64,000 nt of DNA from Spirosoma foliorum (GCF_014117325.1 NZ_CP059732.1:3981001-4045000); one strand, 5' to 3'. Counted from the stretch's first letter, positions 42,441 to 51,959 are shown. The notes: generated from the letters alone by a model not told the origin. A program made the numbers and translations.

Positions 42441-43775
42441 TTAAGCTTCGATGAGGAATTCGTCGTGCTGGCTTACGTCCAGACCAGACTTCTCGTCCTC
42501 TTCGGTTACACGAAGTGGGAGAATCAAATCTGTTACTTTAAGCAAAGCATACGATAAAACGAAGGCAAAAACTGAAACACCAACCAGGGCGATCATGTGG
42601 TTAACGAACAGCGTCGTTTGGCCAAATGCAAGACCTTCGTCAACAACGGCCGAGTTAACACCTTTGCTTGCGAAAATACCCGTCATCACCATACCTACCA
42701 TACCACCAACACCGTGGCAAGGGAATACGTCAAGTGTATCGTCGAGCGTAGATTTTGAACGTAGATGAGCTACATAGTTCGATATCATTGCACCAACCGT
42801 CCCGATGAAAATGGCATTCGGAATAGTAACAAATCCAGCGGCTGGCGTAATAGCTACCAGACCAACAACAGCACCGATACAGAAACCAAGAGCAGATACT
42901 TTCTTGCCTTTAGCAGCATCGAATAATACCCATGCCAGACCAGCAGCTGCAGCAGCCGTATTCGTAGTAGCGAAAGCAGAAGCAGCAAGTGGTGAGGCAG
43001 CAACCGCCGAACCAGCGTTGAAACCAAACCAGCCAAACCACAGCAGACCTGTGCCTAACAATACAAATGGAATGTTAGCTGGTGGAAAGTAGCTAGCTTC
43101 GAGATGCGACTTCCGACGTTTCAGATATAAAGCACCAGCCAGAGCAGCCCAACCCGCCGACATGTGAACAACTGTTCCACCAGCAAAGTCAAGCACACCT
43201 AATTTGAACAGGATACCATCTGGATGCCAGGTCATGTGTGCTAATGGTGCATATACGAACAAGCTGAAAAGAATCATGAACAGAACATACGAGCGAAAGT
43301 TGATGCGCTCAGCCATCGAACCCGTTACCAGAGCCGGTGTAATAACCGCAAACTTCAATTGGAAGAAAGCGAATACAACCAGTGGAATCGAAGCTGCTAA
43401 CGACCAAGGCTTACCATCCAGTACGCCTTTGAACATGAAGTGATCCATTGGGTTACCAATGAAACCGCCAATCGATGAGCCAAATGCCAGGCTAAATCCA
43501 ACAACTACCCACAAAATACTGATCACACCCATCGCTACGAAGCTTTGGAGCATTGTAGAAATAACGTTTTTGTTGTTAACCATTCCACCGTAGAAATACG
43601 CCAGACCAGGCGTCATCAGCAGAACCAGGGCAGTAGCGACAAGCATCCAGGCGGTATCACCTGAGTTGATGCCTTCCGTCACGATTTGCGTCGGAACGGA
43701 GTTGAAACCGGGAATTACACCAAGAATGGCGACAATTCCCAACAGAACTAGAGGAATGTAATTGGGCTTTTGCAT
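42441..43775 (-). CDS. amtB: Ammonium transporter AmtB
   Basis: The 444-residue protein has an N-terminal hydrophobic segment followed by DTAWMLVATALVLLMTPGLA, FYGGMVNNKNVISTMLQSF, TVVHMSAGWAALAGALYL and the His-containing CHGVGGMVGMVMTGIFA, all landmarks of the Amt channel. It conducts ammonium into the cytoplasm. A porin-like gene lies 66 nt upstream on the same strand. No glnK gene is visible next to it, which is unusual since most amtB genes are paired with a PII gene. Confidence 0.94.
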   Translation of the reverse strand: MQKPNYIPLVLLGIVAILGVIPGFNSVPTQIVTEGINSGDTAWMLVATALVLLMTPGLAYFYGGMVNNKNVISTMLQSFVAMGVISILWVVVGFSLAFGSSIGGFIGNPMDHFMFKGVLDGKPWSLAASIPLVVFAFFQLKFAVITPALVTGSMAERINFRSYVLFMILFSLFVYAPLAHMTWHPDGILFKLGVLDFAGGTVVHMSAGWAALAGALYLKRRKSHLEASYFPPANIPFVLLGTGLLWFGWFGFNAGSAVAASPLAASAFATTNTAAAAAGLAWVLFDAAKGKKVSALGFCIGAVVGLVAITPAAGFVTIPNAIFIGTVGAMISNYVAHLRSKSTLDDTLDVFPCHGVGGMVGMVMTGIFASKGVNSAVVDEGLAFGQTTLFVNHMIALVGVSVFAFVLSYALLKVTDLILPLRVTEEDEKSGLDVSQHDEFLIEA

Positions 43776-43841
43776 GGTAATCGAGGTTTTTTGTTGTACT
43801 AGTTAAAAATTAAATTAGGTTAAGAAAACGTGGTACGCGTA

Positions 43842-45017
43842 CTAGAATTTAAAGATGGCAGCCATACCGAGGGTAGCTTGTGATTTTGAGAGCGATCCGT
43901 CGTTTTTCTCGAATTTGTTAGCCGAGTAGCTGTCAATGCGCAGTTCAGGCTTGAGGAGGACGTGGCCATCCGCAGCTGTGATATTGCCGGTAACCGTGAT
44001 CGAGTTAACGCTAGCACCGTTGCCTGCAGCGTCTGTCAGGGCACGAGCGCCGTTTTTGTTGTCGAATGTTTCGTAACGAACGCCTAAGCCAAATTTGTCG
44101 GTGAATGCGTAGTTAGCATAACCAGCAACACCACCCCAGCTTTTCGACGTAACTGGACCGCCTACACCCTGATAATCACCCTTTTGTGAACCAGCGGCAG
44201 CATTCAGACCCAAGAAGAATTTAGAGGTAATCTGGTAAGTAGTTGTCAGGTCGAAGAGTTGATACATAGCATCATCAGCCGAAACAGCCACAGTGCCATT
44301 TGTGTTGGTAATGTCTTTCGATGCTTCGTTTGAGATAATACCGTTCAGGTAAACACTCCAGCCAGCAACTGGCGAGAAGAAGAACTGACCGATCAGGCCT
44401 TTCTTTTTGTTGTTATCAACCAGGTTATCAACGTTGTTAACCAAACCTAACATTAACGAAGCCTTATCGCTGAATGCATATTGAGCTTTCAAGCCGATAT
44501 GATAGAAGGGACCGTTGTTGAATAGGTTAGAGAGCGAGTAGTTATAGTTAATCGGAGCGTCGATCACCTCATAACCGATGTGCGTACCAAACTGACCAGC
44601 CGTGAACGACAGTTTGTCGGTTGCTTTAAAAACAATGTACGCTTGTTTAATAGCTAAAGCCGTTGAACCAGGAGTTCCAAGTAAACCTACGTTGTTACCA
44701 TAGTTTCCCAGATCAGCGAATGTTCCAAATGTCAGGTCCATTACAGCATCTACTTTGCTAGCCGAGTAAACCGCTTTAGCCTGAATCAAGCCAATTCCGA
44801 ATTGACCAGCCTTCTGATCAAATGCGCGAGCATTTCCAACACCTGAACCATTCAAACCTAAGTTCGACTGGCTTTTTGGATTATTAAAGTTTCCAAAATA
44901 ATAGGTGTCCATGTAACCAGAGAAGGTGAACTTTCCAGGAGTGGCACTTGTAGAATCCTGCGCCTGAGCGACAAAACCAAGAAACAAACAGTTAATAAGT
45001 AAAATTGCTTTTTTCAT
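43842..45017 (-). CDS. Outer-membrane beta-barrel porin-like protein
   Basis: From the ATG at 45017 the protein has 391 residues: a signal peptide (KKAILLINCLFLGFVAQAQ), then FTFSGYMDTYYFGNFNNPKS and a series of amphipathic strands ending LGMAAIFKF with a terminal aromatic residue. It matches the BBP2-like outer-membrane porin type. It lies just upstream of amtB and is probably in the same transcript, so it may supply the outer-membrane route for ammonium or nitrogen compounds. That link is inference. Frame 43820-44017 is only a shadow. Confidence 0.85.
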   Translation of the reverse strand: MKKAILLINCLFLGFVAQAQDSTSATPGKFTFSGYMDTYYFGNFNNPKSQSNLGLNGSGVGNARAFDQKAGQFGIGLIQAKAVYSASKVDAVMDLTFGTFADLGNYGNNVGLLGTPGSTALAIKQAYIVFKATDKLSFTAGQFGTHIGYEVIDAPINYNYSLSNLFNNGPFYHIGLKAQYAFSDKASLMLGLVNNVDNLVDNNKKKGLIGQFFFSPVAGWSVYLNGIISNEASKDITNTNGTVAVSADDAMYQLFDLTTTYQITSKFFLGLNAAAGSQKGDYQGVGGPVTSKSWGGVAGYANYAFTDKFGLGVRYETFDNKNGARALTDAAGNGASVNSITVTGNITAADGHVLLKPELRIDSYSANKFEKNDGSLSKSQATLGMAAIFKF

Positions 45018-45372
45018 ACTAATAATTTGGCGGGGTAAAGATCCGACGTAGGTTATATTTCTGAGCAAATGTTGTCATAGAAATTATTGTATGCAAGTTA
45101 TAGTGCAAAAAAAACACTCGTTTTTGTGTTTTTTAGTCAATATTATTGAAAATAGACTATTAATTCTATTAGAAATACTGAAAATGACTTAAAATAAAAT
45201 TTTTTAATTTATTTGGCTTATAAATCAATTTACCAAATATTCTTCTTGTAGAAAATTATCAGATTTTGGGGCTATTATCCACGATTTGGAGCCAATAAAC
45301 GCGTATAAAGCAGCAAAGCCCGATCAGCGGACTGATCGGGCTTTGCCAGATTTTTCTTAATCGACTATACTA
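45018..45372. other. AT-rich intergenic region upstream of the porin gene, with a hairpin
   Basis: The strongly AT-rich stretch 45060-45290 holds no gene or clear promoter. The hairpin at 45313-45346 lies between the porin promoter region and the ferredoxin gene. Confidence 0.7.
45313..45346. terminator. 15-bp hairpin terminator after the ferredoxin gene
   Basis: GCAAAGCCCGATCAG pairs perfectly with 45332-45346 across CGGA. The run of Ts lies on the plus-strand side (ATTTTTCTT); on the minus strand only a short T stretch follows. It is the likely end of the ferredoxin transcript. Confidence 0.75.
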
Positions 45373-45723
45373 TTAAGCTTCGGCGTGTAACCATGCTTTT
45401 TTAGCTAGTAAGGTTTCTTCTTCCTCAACAACGTCTGGATCGGGTACACAGCAATCTACCGGACAAACGGCTGCACATTGAGGCTCTTCATGAAAGCCTA
45501 CACATTCGGTACACTTATCCGATACAATATAATAGAATTCGTTTGAGACAGGCGTTTGGGGAGCTTTGCCGCTCACAACTGTACCATCGCCAAAATCGAC
45601 TTCGGTTAATTCGGTTCCTCCACCCCAGGTCCATTCAACCCCGCCTTCGTAAATAGCCGTGTTTGGGCATTCGGGTTCGCAGGCACCACAGTTGATGCAC
45701 TCGTCGGTGATCATGATTGCCAT
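45373..45723 (-). CDS. 4Fe-4S dicluster ferredoxin
   Basis: The 116-residue protein has [20 protein letters not shown] and, after an insert, [20 protein letters not shown], giving two Cys sets for 4Fe-4S clusters. The second set has a CxxC followed by an eight-residue gap, typical of the FdxA/ferredoxin-IV shape. A Glu-rich C-terminus ([18 protein letters not shown]) follows. It is a cytoplasmic electron carrier. The divergent gene encodes a LuxC-like acyl-CoA reductase, a pairing I recall from other Bacteroidota, but a functional link is inference. Confidence 0.93.
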   Translation of the reverse strand: MAIMITDECINCGACEPECPNTAIYEGGVEWTWGGGTELTEVDFGDGTVVSGKAPQTPVSNEFYYIVSDKCTECVGFHEEPQCAAVCPVDCCVPDPDVVEEEETLLAKKAWLHAEA

Positions 45724-45856
45724 GAGCAGTCTGATTTATATACGCTAAAAATATGACTTCTTAAATTGAACAACAAATATAACTATTTAAAGGTTGGCGG
45801 CAAACTAATATTTCATTACATTAGTTGATGGTGTATTCCATTTGTTTATCTAATTC

Positions 45857-46891
45857 ATGCTTCAATCAGAACGCCTGCAAACGTTCGTGGCTTTGGGCGA
45901 CTTTCTTCGCTCAGCCAGTTCACAGCCCGAACTGGACGAAATTGCCCAACGGGCCTATCACAAAAATAATTTTTTCACGCCTGCTAACTCGTTAAATGCG
46001 CTGCGGGCTATTGCAGACCAGTTCCTGTCGGTCGATAAACTCACTGCCTGGATTGACCAGTATCCGTCGCTCAAAACAGAGGCTCTGAATACGCCCGCCC
46101 GCACAGTCGGGGTTGTTATGGCGGGTAATATCCCGGCCGTTGGCTTTCATGATCTACTTTGTGTACTCATGAGTGGTAATCGGCTTTTAGCGAAGCTTAG
46201 CTCACAGGATTTTGTATTAATTCACTATTTAATACAAAAAATAAAGGAGATCAACCCATCGTTCGATCCGTGGATTGAAGAAGCCGAACGGTTAAATGCC
46301 GCCGATGTTTACATTGCCACTGGTAGTAACAATACAGCCCGCTATTTCGAATACTATTTTGCCAAGAAGCCGCATCTGATCCGTAAAAATCGCACATCAG
46401 TTGGGCTGTTAATGGGTGAAGAGAATGAAGAAGAGTTTCTGAAACTTGGGCACGATGTTTTAGATTATTTTGGGCTTGGCTGCCGCAATGTATCTACTAT
46501 ATTAGTTCCGGATGGTTACGACTTTGTCCCTCTTTTACGCGCGTTGGAACCGCAGATCTCTTTTTACCTCAATAATCACAAGTATCAGAATAACTACGAT
46601 TACAATAAATCGATTTATCTGATCAATGCAGTTCCTCACTTCGATAATGGCTTTCTGCTGGTAACCGAAAATCCGGGGTTGGTATCGCCTATCTCTGTTC
46701 TTTACTTCCAGACCTACCAAACTCAGGACGACGCATCGGCCTGGTTAACTGACCATGCCAGCCAGATTCAGGTCGTAGCTTCGGCAAAGGGATGGTATCC
46801 TAACAGCGTTGCTTTTGGTCAAACTCAACGCCCTGGCTTAAGTGATTATGCCGATGGTGTAGATACAATGGCCTTTTTATCAACCTTATAA
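45857..46891 (+). CDS. LuxC-like acyl-CoA reductase
   Basis: The 344-residue protein has VGVVMAGNIPAVGFHDLLCV and the LAKLSSQDFVLIHYLIQ block, then GLGCRNVSTILVPDGYDF with the cysteine of the aldehyde dehydrogenase-related LuxC family. It would reduce acyl-CoA or an acyl-enzyme to the aldehyde with NADPH. No luxAB or luxD is present, so light production is excluded; a role in wax, alcohol or unusual lipid formation is possible. The stop codon's last base is the first base of a hairpin element. Confidence 0.87.
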   Translation: MLQSERLQTFVALGDFLRSASSQPELDEIAQRAYHKNNFFTPANSLNALRAIADQFLSVDKLTAWIDQYPSLKTEALNTPARTVGVVMAGNIPAVGFHDLLCVLMSGNRLLAKLSSQDFVLIHYLIQKIKEINPSFDPWIEEAERLNAADVYIATGSNNTARYFEYYFAKKPHLIRKNRTSVGLLMGEENEEEFLKLGHDVLDYFGLGCRNVSTILVPDGYDFVPLLRALEPQISFYLNNHKYQNNYDYNKSIYLINAVPHFDNGFLLVTENPGLVSPISVLYFQTYQTQDDASAWLTDHASQIQVVASAKGWYPNSVAFGQTQRPGLSDYADGVDTMAFLSTL

Positions 46892-46964
46892 AGTTGTAAG
46901 GTTATCGAGTTGTAAAGTTGGCTTACGCTTACTTAAACTTCACAACTCGATAACCTTACAACTT
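46891..46964. repeat. 29-bp inverted repeat starting at a stop codon
   Basis: Arms 46891-46919 and 46936-46964 match with one mismatch. The left arm is AAGTTGTAAGGTTATCGAGT followed by TGTAAAGTT. It lies between convergent stops and fills most of the 85-nt gap. Confidence 0.93.
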
Positions 46965-46976
46965 CCTGAAACGCAT

Positions 46977-48707
46977 TTAATAGCGCCAGCTTTTCAAATC
47001 AGCTCCTTGGGGAGCCGATGTTTCAATACGTTTCAGAATTTTATCCACGTACATTGTATTGTAACGCAGACGACTAATATAATTTGGCTGGGTAGGGTCG
47101 CCATTCCAGCAGTGTTCAGCTCGGTCGCCATAGGCTACTTCGCTGTTGGCAGCAGGCTCTTTAACCGTTTTCAGGAAATCCTCCATTAAGTAAACTGCAT
47201 TGTTGAGATAGTAATTATCCATATCTCCGCAGTAGATATGAATCTTACCGGCTACTTTGGGTCCAAGCGTTTTCCAGTCACGCTTCAAAATATGCATCAG
47301 ATCATAGTTCTGACGCCAATAGGCTGCCACCGTCGAATCGATTTCGCCCGTTAGTTTATTCCATACTCGCTTGGGGTATCCATCTTCGCCAACGGGTGAG
47401 TAAACAGCCTCCCAAATATCAAACTGATCGCCAGAGCGATTGTGCGTACCAATAGCCAACTCCCGATGGTTGGTTTCTTCCATCGTAACCTTCACCTGTC
47501 CAAGGTAATTACGCTGACTTGGTCGGGGTGTCCGACGAAATGGCCCTTCCGAATAATAGGCGTTTTTATCTTTATAAAGGTTGAATACTGTATAAGCATC
47601 AAACGCGATGGGGTCTGGACAGGCGGCAAAACAACCATTGAACTCGTCGGGATAAAATACCTGTGCCGCCAGAGCCTCCCAACCACCCGTGCTACCGCCA
47701 TACGTAAACCGGGCCCATCCTTGCCCTATTCCCCTGAATCGCTTTTCGATTTCGGGCAGGAGTTCATACATGATCGCATCGCCGTAGGGACCAAGATTCT
47801 GAGAGTTTACGGCATAGGAATCGTCATAATAAGGGTTGGCATGTTGGATTTCTACAATTAACATCCGAGGAAAGTCTTTGCCTGTCCATTTTTCATAAAA
47901 ATCATAGGCTTCCTGAGCTACAATCTTTTTATAACCATGAACATGAAACCGTTCGATGTAATCGGTAGTATCCATGTTGGCTGGTGGCGGGGTTTCGCTA
48001 AAGCCGTCGAAATCAGCGGGAAAATGGCCATGAAACAAACAGAGCGGATACTTGCTTTCAGGGTGTTCATCAAAACCGGCGGGCAACAACACATTAGCCC
48101 CCAGATACATCGGGCGCCCCCAAAACTCAGTCAGGCGTTTGCTCTGAATTTTGATGTGCTTGATAAACTTTGTGTCTTTGGGTTCGGGGATGGCCGGATT
48201 TACCTGATCCATCACCACCGAAATACGTTGCTTAGTTTTCGCTATTATACTGACTTTTAGTGGCTTACTAAACAAATTTCCGGGTGCTGTTCGCCAATTC
48301 TGGCCTTCTCCCCTATCCATTGGCAGTTTCACTGTGTGGCCATCGCTGCGCTTAAACGTTTCGTATTTGTGTAAAACGGCCTGCACATAATAATCGCCGG
48401 GTGCAAGGTCTTTCAAACTCCGCTTTGGATAACCAAAGGCACTGGCATCGACCACGGCTGCCTGGCCAGGTTGTAAGTCGTTCACATCCAGACCAAACAG
48501 TTGCGCCGTTTCAACTGCATCACTCACCTGAGACCGAGGTTCCGGCTTATTGGTTTTAGCCAGAATAAGCAATACACGCCCATCTAACGCGGCCTTACTC
48601 TGGGTACTCGGAAACGAAACAGAAAACGTTGTCGAGCCAGCGTTGGGCTGGGCATGGACGCCCACACTGAGTAGCCCTAGTAAAATAAGAAGTAGCCGAT
48701 AGTTCAT
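46977..48707 (-). CDS. Secreted alpha/beta-hydrolase (esterase type)
   Basis: The 576-residue protein has a signal peptide (NYRLLLILLGLLSVGVHAQ). The first 190 residues are beta-rich (DGRVLLILAKTNKPEPRSQV), perhaps a binding domain. The esterase part has SKYPLCLFHGHFPADFDGFS, the nucleophile elbow GGSTGGWEALAAQVFYPDEF and the late NAVYLMEDFLKT and ERAEHCWNGDP-like region with the likely acid and His. It probably cleaves an ester on a polysaccharide or lipid outside the inner membrane. It is one of three esterase genes near the GH16 gene. Confidence 0.82.
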   Translation of the reverse strand: MNYRLLLILLGLLSVGVHAQPNAGSTTFSVSFPSTQSKAALDGRVLLILAKTNKPEPRSQVSDAVETAQLFGLDVNDLQPGQAAVVDASAFGYPKRSLKDLAPGDYYVQAVLHKYETFKRSDGHTVKLPMDRGEGQNWRTAPGNLFSKPLKVSIIAKTKQRISVVMDQVNPAIPEPKDTKFIKHIKIQSKRLTEFWGRPMYLGANVLLPAGFDEHPESKYPLCLFHGHFPADFDGFSETPPPANMDTTDYIERFHVHGYKKIVAQEAYDFYEKWTGKDFPRMLIVEIQHANPYYDDSYAVNSQNLGPYGDAIMYELLPEIEKRFRGIGQGWARFTYGGSTGGWEALAAQVFYPDEFNGCFAACPDPIAFDAYTVFNLYKDKNAYYSEGPFRRTPRPSQRNYLGQVKVTMEETNHRELAIGTHNRSGDQFDIWEAVYSPVGEDGYPKRVWNKLTGEIDSTVAAYWRQNYDLMHILKRDWKTLGPKVAGKIHIYCGDMDNYYLNNAVYLMEDFLKTVKEPAANSEVAYGDRAEHCWNGDPTQPNYISRLRYNTMYVDKILKRIETSAPQGADLKSWRY

Positions 48708-48806
48708 GAGGAAGTTCAGGTTGATTTACAGCAGGTAAGATACTGAATTTGGCAATTCTTGACGCTGTTACCTAATTGATTTTAGAGGAAATCAATTTAG
48801 GCTTCC

Positions 48807-49625
48807 TTACTGATAAACCCGCACATAATCTACCTCCATACGCCGGGGCCAAATCGTCTCGTCAACGCCTTTTTGGCCGCCCCAATTTCCGCCGACCGCC
48901 ATGTTCAGAATCAGATAAAACGGTTGTTCGAAAGGCCACTGAGCCACCTCACTGCCCAAAACTGATTTTTCAACCGTGTAGTATTTCTGATTATCAACGA
49001 AGAAATCGATTTTATCGGCCGTCCACTCAATGGCGTATAGGTGAAAGGCACTTGTCGCATCTTTAATTGTTACCTGCTGTCCTTTTTGCGTACCTTTTAC
49101 ATGATTGTACGCTTCTGTATGTACCGTGCCATGCACAACGCCTTCATCGAAACCCACGTGCTCCATAATATCGATTTCGCCACCGAGCGGCCAGCCAGCC
49201 GTAGCGACCTTTTCGCCTAGCATCCAGATAGCAGGCCAGGTACCACGACCGGAAGGCAATTTAGCCAGAGCTTCAATCCGGCCATGTTCCCATCTGGCTT
49301 TAGTCAGTAAGCGGGCCGATGTGTAGTTTTTTCCCTCGTAGGCTTCCTTACGGGCCTCAATAATGAGTTTTCCGTTTTCGATACGGGCGTTCTCCGGACG
49401 TCGGGCTGTGTAATATTCCAGCTCATTATTTCCCCAACCATTTCCCCCTACTTCATAAACCCACTTCGTTGAATCGGGTAGTCCCGATTTCGTAAATTCA
49501 TCCGACCAGATGAGTTTGGGAGCAGTAGACAGAGTAGTCGTACTACCAGGAATAGTTAGGTCTGGGGCTTTGCAGGCTAGTAAGATAGCCAGGGCTAGCA
49601 CCTTCATTATCAGCAATATTTTCAT
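48807..49625 (-). CDS. GH16 endo-beta-glucanase lipoprotein
   Basis: The 272-residue protein has a short signal with a lipobox (LALAILLACKAP). The catalytic domain has LEYYTARRPENARIENGKLI and the signature GGEIDIMEHVG, where the E-x-D-x-x-E nucleophile and acid residues are all present, and ends WPRRMEVDYVRVYQ. Members cut beta-1,3 or mixed beta-1,3/1,4 glucans such as laminarin. It is likely surface- or periplasm-anchored. The neighbouring esterases suggest a small polysaccharide-degrading group, but no SusCD is close by. Confidence 0.92.
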   Translation of the reverse strand: MKILLIMKVLALAILLACKAPDLTIPGSTTTLSTAPKLIWSDEFTKSGLPDSTKWVYEVGGNGWGNNELEYYTARRPENARIENGKLIIEARKEAYEGKNYTSARLLTKARWEHGRIEALAKLPSGRGTWPAIWMLGEKVATAGWPLGGEIDIMEHVGFDEGVVHGTVHTEAYNHVKGTQKGQQVTIKDATSAFHLYAIEWTADKIDFFVDNQKYYTVEKSVLGSEVAQWPFEQPFYLILNMAVGGNWGGQKGVDETIWPRRMEVDYVRVYQ

Positions 49626-49673
49626 AGCGTCGTAAGCTAGTGAATTTCTTTATCGTACTGGTAAACCACTTTT

Positions 49674-50597
49674 TCAATCTTTTGCTCTTTCGCTTGCAGG
49701 AAATGCCCACGTCAGGAAATCAGGCATTATAGCGCTCCAGGTTTCCTGATTATGTTTGCCACCCTTGATTTCAACATAGCGAATGTCGGACTGATGATCG
49801 TCATCAGTATCATAGCGATAGCCCTTTTTAACCAGTTCACTCATCAGGTCCAGCGTATCGTCGATGGCGTCGATAACACCGTTGTTATTGCGATCGCTGG
49901 TTTCATCTTCGGTGCCAGTCTCGAACCAAAACTTCAGCCCTTTGCTATAGTTTCCTTTCCGAACGAGGTCGTGCATAATGCGGTCGGTTTCATCCCGATA
50001 GCCATCTGCTGTGCTTTTGCTACGCCACCAGAATGAACCCGAAAAAACGCCCGCCTTAGAAAACCGCTCGGGGTGATGAAAGACAATATCAAAGGCCGAC
50101 AAACCACCCAATGAGAAGCCAGCCACTACAGACTGTGCAGGTTCGACGCTGATATGATACTGCTTTTTGATATACGGTATCAGTTCAGTCAGTAGAAAAT
50201 CGGTGTACAAACCAGCCTTACTCCCCCGATTCATATAATCAGCCTGTGCTGCTGTGCCGTACTCCTGAATTCGGTCGCCGGCATGGATTGCAATCAGTAC
50301 AAACGGTTGAATAGCTTTTTTCTGATAAAGTGAGTCTAGGACTGTGGTCATTCTCAGCCGCTCCAGATCCTGGCCATCATTGAGGTATAAAACAGGGTAC
50401 ACTTTATTGGAAGCCTGATAATCAGGGGGCAAGATAATATCTAAATGAACGATTCGCTTGAGAGGAACAGAAAATAATGAATCGTCGTGCCGAACCGTTA
50501 CGGTGGGTGGTTCAGCACAGGTTGAAGCTGGTATAAAGTCAGCCATAAATACAAGAAATAACGAAATGATACTCTTCACAAACCACAAAGTAGGCAT
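49674..50597 (-). CDS. Secreted esterase (alpha/beta-hydrolase, enterochelin-esterase-like)
   Basis: From the ATG at 50597 the protein has 307 residues, beginning with a signal peptide (MPTLWFVKSIISLFLVFMAD). It has VYPVLYLNDGQDLERLRMTT, the elbow VVAGFSLGGLSAFDIVFHHP and a late EIKGGKHNQETWSAIMPD with the catalytic His. A curious Asp-rich stretch (TSDRNNNGVIDAIDDTLDLM) looks like a calcium-binding loop. The longer frame to 50807 overlaps the divergent gene and adds no signal peptide, so it is rejected. It probably cleaves esters of plant or algal glycans. Confidence 0.83.
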   Translation of the reverse strand: MPTLWFVKSIISLFLVFMADFIPASTCAEPPTVTVRHDDSLFSVPLKRIVHLDIILPPDYQASNKVYPVLYLNDGQDLERLRMTTVLDSLYQKKAIQPFVLIAIHAGDRIQEYGTAAQADYMNRGSKAGLYTDFLLTELIPYIKKQYHISVEPAQSVVAGFSLGGLSAFDIVFHHPERFSKAGVFSGSFWWRSKSTADGYRDETDRIMHDLVRKGNYSKGLKFWFETGTEDETSDRNNNGVIDAIDDTLDLMSELVKKGYRYDTDDDHQSDIRYVEIKGGKHNQETWSAIMPDFLTWAFPASERAKD

Positions 50598-50693
50598 TTT
50601 TTTCGATTCATGAGCCTGTCTTTTTTGCCTGAGCCAGCTATTTGTTCTATTTTCAACCGAAATTTTCAACGTTTTCATCAACCAATTAACACC

Positions 50694-51398
50694 GTGCAGG
50701 AAGATTATCGCAAATGGTATTCGCATCACCTCGGCCGGGATATTGAGATGCTGGTTTACGGCAACTGGGGTTACCCTGTACTGCTGTTCCCGACCTCTAT
50801 GGGCCATTATTATGAATACAAAGACTTTGGTTTAACCGAAACTGCACGTTGGTTTGTAGAGACGGGCAAAGTCAAATTGTATTGCATCGACAGTATTGAT
50901 CGCGATAGCTGGTACGCCAAACACCTACATCCCGGCACTCGTATCTGGAACCATGTTCTTTACGATCGTTTTTTACACGAGGAACTCGTTCCGGGTATTC
51001 AACGGGAGTGTAATGTGCAGAAGATTGGCGTTTCGGGCGCTTCGTTTGGTGGGTACCACGCACTGAACTTTGCCTTCCGCCACCCAGAACAGGTTGGGCA
51101 TCTGCTCACTATGGGCGCGGCATTCAATATTCGGTCATTTTTGGGTGGCTATTACGATGATAACGTCTATTTCAATAACCCACCCGATTTTCTGCCCAAT
51201 GCGCATAACGATCAGTTCTACCACATGAATATCGTTTTGGGAACTTCGGAGTACGATTTCTGTAAAGAAGACAATTATCAGATGTCGGGAATTCTGAGTC
51301 GTAAGGGAATCCGTCACCAATTAGATGTAACGCCCTGGGGAAATCATGACTGGCCCGTTTGGAAGGATCAGTTCCCCCGCTATTTAAGCCAGATTTAG
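50694..51398 (+). CDS. Cytoplasmic esterase-family alpha/beta-hydrolase
   Basis: From the GTG at 50694 the protein has 234 residues and starts VQEDYRKWYSHHLGRDIEML, the normal start of this family. The nucleophile elbow is IGVSGASFGGYHALNFAFRH and the end is VTPWGNHDWPVWKDQFPRYL, with the catalytic His in NHDW. There is no signal peptide. The frame extends to 50610, only 12 nt from the divergent esterase start, which would leave no room for promoters, so the shorter start is preferred. The substrate is unknown. Confidence 0.78.
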   Translation: MQEDYRKWYSHHLGRDIEMLVYGNWGYPVLLFPTSMGHYYEYKDFGLTETARWFVETGKVKLYCIDSIDRDSWYAKHLHPGTRIWNHVLYDRFLHEELVPGIQRECNVQKIGVSGASFGGYHALNFAFRHPEQVGHLLTMGAAFNIRSFLGGYYDDNVYFNNPPDFLPNAHNDQFYHMNIVLGTSEYDFCKEDNYQMSGILSRKGIRHQLDVTPWGNHDWPVWKDQFPRYLSQI

Positions 51399-51432
51399 CT
51401 CTTTTTATAGTTCAGGCTAATTAGTTGACAAT

Positions 51433-51465
51433 AAACCTATAAGGTCTCTAATACCTTATAGGTTT
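51433..51465. terminator. 13-bp hairpin after the esterase gene
   Basis: AAACCTATAAGGT (51433-51445) pairs perfectly with 51453-51465 across a 7-nt loop, followed by T residues. It probably ends the esterase transcript. Confidence 0.8.
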
Positions 51466-51500
51466 TACTTGCACAATTGCTTACGCGGCTTCCATTTCTC

Positions 51501-51959
51501 ATGCTTCCAACAGACACTCTAAGCAGCGCTCTCGACCGTCTGCGTGCTTACATTTACGAAGTGCCAGACCAGCTGAGCGCTTTATCCGAAAGCGAGTTAA
51601 CCCAACATGCTCCAGGAAAATGGTCTCGAAAGGAGATTCTCGGTCATTTAATTGATTCGGCAATCAATAACTTGAAGCGGTTTACGGATGCCCAATTTGC
51701 AGATGGGCCCTACCTTATTCAGCCCTACAACCAGAACAAATTAGTTGGTGTTAACCAATACCAACAGCTTCCTGTAACGCACTTGTTAACACTTTGGGCC
51801 AGTCTTAACACACAGGTTTTGCATATTGTTGATGCAATACCTTCCGACACCTTAACAAATCCGGTTCAGATAAGCGGCAACACTGTCAATAAGTCATTAG
51901 CATGGCTTATCGAAGATTATATTTTACACCTGGAGCATCACTTAAAGACATTATTTTAA
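51501..51959 (+). CDS. DinB-family protein
   Basis: From the ATG at 51501 the protein has 152 residues and four predicted helices. It has HAPGKWSRKEILGHLIDSAI with the HxxD-type metal residues, then FTDAQFADGPYLIQPYNQNK and a late EDYILHLEHHLKTL with the His pair. DinB proteins bind a metal in a four-helix bundle; many use bacillithiol or other thiols. The longer frame begins at a TTG (51477) and is rejected. The genes on either side give no clue to its role. Confidence 0.85.
   Translation: MLPTDTLSSALDRLRAYIYEVPDQLSALSESELTQHAPGKWSRKEILGHLIDSAINNLKRFTDAQFADGPYLIQPYNQNKLVGVNQYQQLPVTHLLTLWASLNTQVLHIVDAIPSDTLTNPVQISGNTVNKSLAWLIEDYILHLEHHLKTLF

Noticed and set aside
50598..50807. Upstream extension of the minus-strand esterase to 50807
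   Set aside because: The extension lacks the signal peptide features, runs into the divergent esterase gene and would overlap it by over 100 nt.
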